Source of the DNA: Methylotenera oryzisoli | GTDB taxonomy: Bacteria; Pseudomonadota; Gammaproteobacteria; Burkholderiales; Methylophilaceae | Assembly (NCBI GenBank): GCA_945878695.1 | Contig: CAMDXI010000001.1 | Location: 62,001-126,000 of the forward strand | Direction: 5' to 3' | DNA: 64,000 bases | Shown here: in pieces, positions 59,291-64,000 of the stretch | Layout of the letters: each line of letters begins with the position of its first letter | Numbering within the stretch: position 1 is the stretch's first letter | Translations under genes and position numbers: made by a program | Notes under the pieces: model-generated | Databases searched by the model: none | What the model saw: the letters and a program-made list of their open reading frames with translations, nothing else | Told to the model about the DNA's origin: nothing

Positions 59291-59797
59291 TTAAACTTTC
59301 AGAATTCTGTCACCTCGACCTATGCCCGATGCGCCAGTGCGCACGGTTTCTAGGATCGCTGCTTTATCTAAACTTTCGATAAAAGCATCAAGCTTATTGC
59401 CTGAGCCGGTAAGCTCAATGGTAAAGCTGCCGTCGGCCACATCGATAATACGGCCACGGAATATGTCGCACATGCGCTTCATTTCTTCTCTAAACGCGCT
59501 GGTGGCTTTGACTTTAACTAACATCAATTCACGTTCAATGAATTTCCCATCGTTTAAATCCAGTACTTTGACTACGTCCACCAGTTTGTTTAATTGCTTA
59601 ATGATTTGTTCTATGACTGCTTCGGAGCCGGTGGTCACTATGGTCATGCGTGACAAGGTCTGGTCTTCGGTGGCGGCAACCGTTAGTGATTCAATGTTGT
59701 AGCCGCGTGCAGAGAATAAGCCGGCCACTCTAGACAATGCACCCGATTCGTTTTCCATTAGCAGTGAAATAATGTGACGTGCAGACTGGGTCGCCAT
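59291..59797 (-). CDS. ilvH: Acetolactate synthase small (regulatory) subunit
   Basis: A 168-residue ACT-domain subunit giving valine feedback control. The N-terminal ACT domain is MENESGALSRVAGLFSARGY, followed by IESLTVAATED, and a C-terminal IlvH domain begins near LMLVKVKA. The TGS-type residues for effector binding appear plausible. It lies 1 base after the ilvB stop, so translation is coupled. Confidence 0.96.
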   Translation of the reverse strand: MATQSARHIISLLMENESGALSRVAGLFSARGYNIESLTVAATEDQTLSRMTIVTTGSEAVIEQIIKQLNKLVDVVKVLDLNDGKFIERELMLVKVKATSAFREEMKRMCDIFRGRIIDVADGSFTIELTGSGNKLDAFIESLDKAAILETVRTGASGIGRGDRILKV

Positions 59798-59798
59798 C

Positions 59799-61532
59799 TT
59801 ATAGGTCCTCCGCTAAAATCATATCAGACAAGCCCTTGCCATTTTGTATCATGGGGAACACGTTCTCTTTTTGATCGGTAATAAAATCCATGAACACAAA
59901 ACGTGACTTCATGGCGAATGCTTCTTTTAGGGCTGCTTCCACGTCACCTGGTTTAGTGATTTGCATGCCGACATGGCCGTATGCCTCGGCGAGCTTGACG
60001 AAGTTAGGCAAGCTGTCCATGTAAGATTCGGAGTAGCGGTTCTCATAGAAAAACTCTTGCCATTGCCGCACCATGCCTAAATAACGGTTATTCAGCATGA
60101 TGACTTTAATCGGCAAGTGGTATTGCGCGCAGGTTGAAAGCTCCTGGATGTTCATTTGTATGCTGCCTTCGCCAGTCACGCAGGCTACTTGTGCGTTTGG
60201 GTGAGCAAACTGCACGCCCATGGCGTAGGGCAGGCCGACGCCCATGGTGCCTAAGCCGCCGGAATTAATCCAGCGGCGTGGCTGGTCAAACTTATAATAT
60301 TGCGCCGCCCACATTTGATGCTGACCTACGTCAGAGGTAACAAAAGCCTCGCCTTTAGTCACCTCATGCAATTTTTGAATTACGTATTGCGGTTTGATGA
60401 ATTCGTCACTTTGGGCAAAATTCATGCATTCTTTAGCGCGCCAAGTCTTAATCTGTTCGAACCAGGCATTCAGGGCAACCGTATTTTGTTGCGGTTTTTC
60501 TGTTGCGATGAGTTCGTTCATGTCAGCCAACACGGACTTGACGTCACCGACGATGGGCACGTCAATTTTCACCCGTTTTGATATGGATGCGGGATCAATG
60601 TCTATGTGGATAATGGTGCGTGGCTTGGATAAAAAGTCGACAGTATTGCCAATTACCCTATCATCAAAGCGCGCACCAACGGCAAGCAATACGTCGCATT
60701 CTTGCATGGCCATGTTGGCCTCATAGGTGCCGTGCATGCCTAACATGCCTAAAAACTTTTTATCGGAAGCGGGGAAGCCACCTAAACCCATTAGGGTGCT
60801 GGTGATAGGCAAGCCTAGCGCTTGTATCAATTTGATTAAATGCTCAGCCGCATCACCAAGCACAACGCCGCCACCCGAATAGACCATGGGGCGCTTGGCT
60901 TCGCTTAATAATTTCAAGGCTTTTTTGATTTGACCTAAATGCCCTTTGGTTACCGGATTGTAGGAGCGCATTTGCACCGTTTCTGGGTAGTCAAATTGAC
61001 ACAGGTCGGCCGTGATGTCCTTGGGGATGTCTACTAATACTGGACCTGGTCGGCCACTTGAGGCTACATAAAAAGCTTTCTTCATGGTGGCGGCGATGTC
61101 TTTCACATCTTTAACCAAGAAATTGTGTTTGACGCATGGACGAGTAATGCCAACGGTGTCGCATTCTTGGAAAGCGTCTTCGCCTATGGCGTAAGTCGGT
61201 ACTTGGCCGCTGATGATGACCATGGGAATAGAGTCCATGTAAGCCGTTGCAATGCCAGTAACGGCATTGGTTGCGCCTGGGCCGGACGTGACCAGTGCAA
61301 CGCCTACCTTGCCTGTTGAACGAGAATAGGCGTCGGCAGCATGCAGCGCGGCTTGTTCATGACGAACCAAGATGTGCTTGAATTTATCTTGGTGAAAAAT
61401 CGCGTCGTAAATATGCAAGACGGCGCCACCTGGGTAGCCAAATACAAATTCAACCTGTTCTTCATGCAGGCAGCGTATTAAAATTTCTGCGCCGGTAATC
61501 TTTTTAGAACTTTTTTCCATACTTTTGCCCAT
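59799..61532 (-). CDS. ilvB: Acetolactate synthase large (catalytic) subunit
   Basis: A 577-residue thiamine-diphosphate enzyme catalysing the first shared step of branched-chain amino acid synthesis. The catalytic glutamate falls in LVRHEQAALHAADAYSR; the TPP-binding motif is GEGSIQMNIQELSTCAQYHL ending at NN. Two ATGs are possible, at the first and fifth codons; both have weak ribosome sites. First gene of an ilvB-ilvH-ilvC operon. Confidence 0.97.
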   Translation of the reverse strand: MGKSMEKSSKKITGAEILIRCLHEEQVEFVFGYPGGAVLHIYDAIFHQDKFKHILVRHEQAALHAADAYSRSTGKVGVALVTSGPGATNAVTGIATAYMDSIPMVIISGQVPTYAIGEDAFQECDTVGITRPCVKHNFLVKDVKDIAATMKKAFYVASSGRPGPVLVDIPKDITADLCQFDYPETVQMRSYNPVTKGHLGQIKKALKLLSEAKRPMVYSGGGVVLGDAAEHLIKLIQALGLPITSTLMGLGGFPASDKKFLGMLGMHGTYEANMAMQECDVLLAVGARFDDRVIGNTVDFLSKPRTIIHIDIDPASISKRVKIDVPIVGDVKSVLADMNELIATEKPQQNTVALNAWFEQIKTWRAKECMNFAQSDEFIKPQYVIQKLHEVTKGEAFVTSDVGQHQMWAAQYYKFDQPRRWINSGGLGTMGVGLPYAMGVQFAHPNAQVACVTGEGSIQMNIQELSTCAQYHLPIKVIMLNNRYLGMVRQWQEFFYENRYSESYMDSLPNFVKLAEAYGHVGMQITKPGDVEAALKEAFAMKSRFVFMDFITDQKENVFPMIQNGKGLSDMILAEDL

Positions 61533-61561
61533 GCTTGTTTTTTTGCTTCAGTTATTCTGTC

Positions 61562-61601
61562 CGCGCTAAATTAACGTATGTTTTTATTCGGTTTTAGCGC
61601 G
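61562..61601 (-). repeat. 9-bp inverted repeat in the ilvB leader
   Basis: CGCGCTAAA at 61562-61570 and its exact complement TTTAGCGCG at 61593-61601, with 22 bases between. It lies in the predicted ilvB 5' leader. On the plus strand six T follow it, but no plus-strand gene precedes it. Confidence 0.55.
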
Positions 61602-61630
61602 TTTTTTATCTATTTATACACCAACCCTAT

Positions 61631-61659
61631 ACCATAACGGTTTGAGCCTATTTGGTCAA
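61631..61659 (-). promoter_or_regulatory. Predicted promoter of the ilvBHC operon
   Basis: On the minus strand TTGACC, a 17-base spacer and TATGGT, with a start near 61624 and a leader of about 90 bases. The leader contains no branched-chain-rich leader peptide, so classical attenuation is not supported. Confidence 0.5.
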
Positions 61660-61724
61660 GGACGGCGGCGCTTGGATAGGCGATTTATAGGCTGTTGGAT
61701 GGCTTAATGGTGTTTAAGCATGGC

Positions 61725-62600
61725 TTAGCTATGAAAGCGCATGGATAAATCCACGGCCTGTAGGTTTTTTGTGATGGCGCCTATGGAAATGCGATCGACG
61801 CCGGTTAGCGCGATCTCTCTGACGTTTTCCAAGCCTATGCCACCTGAGGCCTCAAGCACAGCCTGCTCAGCCGATTCCTGATTAAGCTTAACGGCGGCCC
61901 GCAATTGGTCAAGATTGAAGTTGTCCAATAAAATGCTGCTGGCGCCAGCTTTCAAGGCTTGCGCTAGTTGGCTTAAGTTTTCAACTTCTATTTGTATGCT
62001 TTTATTGCTGTTTAAGGCTAAGGCCTGCTTAAGGATAGCGGCTATGCTGCCGGCTGCGGCTATGTGATTTTCTTTGATTAATATGCCGTCGTACAAGGCT
62101 AAGCGCTGATTTTTCCCGCCGCCAACGGTGACGGCGTATTTTTGCGTCCACCTTAAGTTTGGTATGGTTTTGCGCGTGTCTAAAATTTGACTCTTGGTAC
62201 CGGCTATGGCTTTCACGTAGTGACGGGTTTGGGTGGCTGTAGCAGATAATGTTTGCAGAAAATTCAGTGCGCAACGCTCAGCCGTTAAAATGGATCTGGC
62301 TAGGCCAGATATTTCGCATAAAACCTGTTCCGCCTTAACTTCAGCACCTTCCTCCACTAGCCAATCGATTTTTACATTTGGGTCTATTTCAGTAAAGCAG
62401 GCGTTGACCCAGTCTATGCCGCAAATAACCGCTGTTTCACGCGCAATAATGCTGGCTTTGGCGGTTTGGGTGGATGGCACCAGTTGTGCCGTTAAATCCC
62501 CTGAGCCGACATCTTCTGCGATGGCAGATTGCACTTGTTGCTTGATGGAGGCCATCAGTTCGCTGCTTGGTATAGAAGGGTGGCTTGAGTAAGCAATCAT
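61725..62600 (-). CDS. nadC: Nicotinate-nucleotide pyrophosphorylase (quinolinate phosphoribosyltransferase)
   Basis: A 291-residue enzyme that converts quinolinate and PRPP to nicotinate mononucleotide. EDVGSGDLTAQLVPS opens the domain; LDTRKTIPNLRWTQKYAV and IEVENLSQLAQAL carry substrate-binding residues; EASGGIGLENV lies near the end. The next NAD enzyme, NadD, is encoded at 19697-20341. The 192-base gap to ilvB holds the ilv promoter region. Confidence 0.96.
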   Translation of the reverse strand: MIAYSSHPSIPSSELMASIKQQVQSAIAEDVGSGDLTAQLVPSTQTAKASIIARETAVICGIDWVNACFTEIDPNVKIDWLVEEGAEVKAEQVLCEISGLARSILTAERCALNFLQTLSATATQTRHYVKAIAGTKSQILDTRKTIPNLRWTQKYAVTVGGGKNQRLALYDGILIKENHIAAAGSIAAILKQALALNSNKSIQIEVENLSQLAQALKAGASSILLDNFNLDQLRAAVKLNQESAEQAVLEASGGIGLENVREIALTGVDRISIGAITKNLQAVDLSMRFHS

Positions 62601-62749
62601 GGTTTTCTGGGTGTTTCTTCAAAAAATTGAGCAAGGCAAAATTGACCTAGCCAAATATTGAGTTAGTTAGAACTGCTTTATAAATGGGTGACGCTGCTTG
62701 CATTATAATGCCAGGCCAGACAATTTTATACTACAGGCCAAGCAACAGC

Positions 62750-63364
62750 ATGAAACTCTTGTATACCATTAATAGCCCTTATGCCCGTAAGGTTCGTATC
62801 GTTGCCATAGAAAAAGGCCTATCGCTGGACATGCAACAAGTCGTGTTAGCAGACCCGGATTGCCCGGTTAAGCAATACAACCCATTGGCTAAAGTGCCGG
62901 TGTTGATTTTGCATGACGGCAGCAGTCTCTACGATTCCAGAGTCATTGTTGAGTATTTGGATGATTGCTCGGCCTCGAATAAATTAATTCCACAAGCCGC
63001 TTTAAGCAAAATAAGCGTGCGTCGCTGGGAGGCCTTAGCTGATGGGGTATGCGATGCGGCAGTGGCCATCATGCTGGAACAGCGTAAAGCCGAAGCAGCA
63101 CAAGATGCGGCGTGGATGACTAAGCAGATGGATAAAGTTAGCCGCGGTTTAACCGTGTTGAACGATGACTTGGCTAATCGTAACTGGTGTGTAGACAATG
63201 CATTCAGCTTGGCAGACATCGCCGTGGGGTGCATGCTGGCTTATGTCACCATGCGTTTTGCTAAGCAAATTGATCTCGCCGCGCAATACCCCAATTTACA
63301 TCGCTTGCATCTGTGCTTGCAAGCACGCCCGTCTTTTGCCGGCAGTGAGCCTAGTCCGTATTAG
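62750..63364 (+). CDS. Glutathione S-transferase-like protein
   Basis: A 204-residue GST-fold protein starting MKLLYTINSPYARKVRIVAI. The thioredoxin-like domain (1-80) has the cis-proline segment LAKVPVLIL and the DSRVIVEYLDD motif for glutathione; a helical C-domain follows (NAFSLADIAVGCML). The predicted active serine (SPYARKV) is present, as in many bacterial GSTs and SspA-like regulators. Substrate is unknown. The ATG at 62750 matches the family; a longer reading has no support. TATAAT at 62704 may be its -10 box. Confidence 0.85.
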   Translation: MKLLYTINSPYARKVRIVAIEKGLSLDMQQVVLADPDCPVKQYNPLAKVPVLILHDGSSLYDSRVIVEYLDDCSASNKLIPQAALSKISVRRWEALADGVCDAAVAIMLEQRKAEAAQDAAWMTKQMDKVSRGLTVLNDDLANRNWCVDNAFSLADIAVGCMLAYVTMRFAKQIDLAAQYPNLHRLHLCLQARPSFAGSEPSPY

Positions 63365-63370
63365 GTAATC

Positions 63371-64000
63371 TCAAGCAGGCGTGGCGCCGGTAATGATGCC
63401 GCCGCCGAGGCAGACGTTGCTCTCGTAAACCACAGCCGATTGGCCTGGGGTGACAGCCCATTGTTTTTGCCCAAATTTGATTTCCACTTCGTCCGCGCTA
63501 AAGCGCTCTATCTCGCAGGGTGCATCGGCTTGACGGTAACGGGTTTTGGCGCCGTACACCCAGTTCTGTTCGGGCGCTTCCGGGTCTATCCAGCTTAATT
63601 GCTTGGCGAGTAAGCCGTCGCTTAGTAATAAAGGGTGGTCATGCCCTTGAACGACGGTCAATACGTTGTTTTCCATGTCTTTGCCAGCGACAAACCACGG
63701 CTCGCCATTGCTATCGCGACTTCCACCTATTTTTAAGCCTTGGCGTTGGCCCAAGGTGTAATACATGAGCCCATCGTGGCGCCCGACCAGTTTGCCTTCG
63801 GCTGTTTTTATGTCGCCAGGTTGGCGCGGTAAATATTGGCTGAGAAAAGCTTGGAAAGGCCGTTCGCCTATAAAGCAAATGCCGGTGGAATCTTTTTTGT
63901 CGGCGTTAATTAAACCTGCCTGGCGGGCCATTTCCCGCACTTCGCGTTTTAGCATAGCACCCAGTGGGAACAAGGTCTTGCTGAGTTGGGCTTGGTTGAG
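63371..64000 (-). CDS. mnmA: tRNA-specific 2-thiouridylase MnmA, 3' part
   Basis: The C-terminal 209 codons of MnmA, open to the right edge of the window. The catalytic cysteine that carries the persulfide lies in [27 protein letters not shown] and the C-terminal beta-barrel domain with CEIERF and [15 protein letters not shown]-type sequence are complete. It thiolates uridine-34 of tRNA Lys, Glu and Gln. The N-terminal ATP-binding domain is outside the window. It is convergent with the GST gene, 6 bases apart. Confidence 0.95.
   Translation of the reverse strand, partial: LNQAQLSKTLFPLGAMLKREVREMARQAGLINADKKDSTGICFIGERPFQAFLSQYLPRQPGDIKTAEGKLVGRHDGLMYYTLGQRQGLKIGGSRDSNGEPWFVAGKDMENNVLTVVQGHDHPLLLSDGLLAKQLSWIDPEAPEQNWVYGAKTRYRQADAPCEIERFSADEVEIKFGQKQWAVTPGQSAVVYESNVCLGGGIITGATPA

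Noticed and set aside
61533-61624. Leader peptide for ilvB attenuation
   Set aside because: No ATG frame rich in Ile, Leu or Val is present in the predicted leader.

Overview
The window is a gene-dense chromosomal segment of a Gram-negative betaproteobacterium. The best guess is the Nitrosomonadales, most likely a Methylophilaceae-type methylotroph. The grounds are protein character, conserved gene neighbourhoods (leuS-lptE-holA-proA-nadD, lptD-surA-pdxA-rsmA, ispA-dxs-folE2, grxC-secB-SH3-gpsA), an outer-membrane LPS assembly system, class IVa pili, and a periplasmic MxaD-like protein of the kind associated with methanol oxidation. Taxonomy is inferred from sequence character only. Almost everything is core genome. 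I see no rRNA, tRNA, CRISPR array, prophage or insertion sequence, and no gene-free stretch over 300 bases.

Layout. 1-2791 (minus): the end of a cbb3 oxidase maturation cluster (TauE/SafE-like protein, ccoS, ccoI). 2936-6371 (plus): clpB behind a sigma-32-type promoter, yjbQ, and a tiny lipoprotein. 6375-9231 (minus): envC and gpmI. 9404-12238 (plus): rhodanese, glutaredoxin, secB, SH3 protein, gpsA. 12235-13424 (minus): trmL and comF. 13532-18083 (plus): biotin operon bioB-F-H-C-D without bioA. 18091-32402 (minus): M48 lipoprotein, nadD, proA, holA, lptE, leuS, a VanZ-like protein, adk, rsmA, pdxA, surA, lptD. 32643-38857 (plus): amgK, murU, pepP, two ubiquinone hydroxylases, dsbC. 38908-43254 (minus): pilC, pilB (frameshifted), icd. 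43296-47288 (plus): rluE, a class I glutamine amidotransferase, aroC, ydcH, an MFS transporter. 47305-51987 (minus): folE2, dxs, ispA, xseB, a carboxylesterase. 52136-54357 (plus): a CHASE2 adenylate cyclase (frameshifted). 54427-56694 (minus): pilA, the MxaD-like protein, a seven-bladed YVTN beta-propeller. 56783-64000: rppH (plus), psd, ilvC-ilvH-ilvB and nadC (minus), a GST/SspA-like protein (plus), and the 3' part of mnmA (minus).

Working together: LptE and LptD (with SurA and DsbC for folding) build the LPS translocon. EnvC, AmgK and MurU handle peptidoglycan splitting and recycling. Dxs and IspA make isoprenoid precursors that feed the ubiquinone side chain, and the Ubi hydroxylases act on that quinone's ring. 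PilA, PilB and PilC belong to one pilus machine split over two loci.

Points worth a second look: two genes (pilB and the CHASE2 cyclase) are each broken by an apparent loss of a single C in a short C run; a near-perfect FNR box sits exactly 41.5 bases from a predicted start upstream of ydcH; gpmI and icd share an unexplained 21-base element just upstream of their start codons; the MFS gene is bracketed by two hairpins with the same stem; and an MxaD-like protein pairs with a secreted YVTN propeller. I found no clear new multi-gene system.
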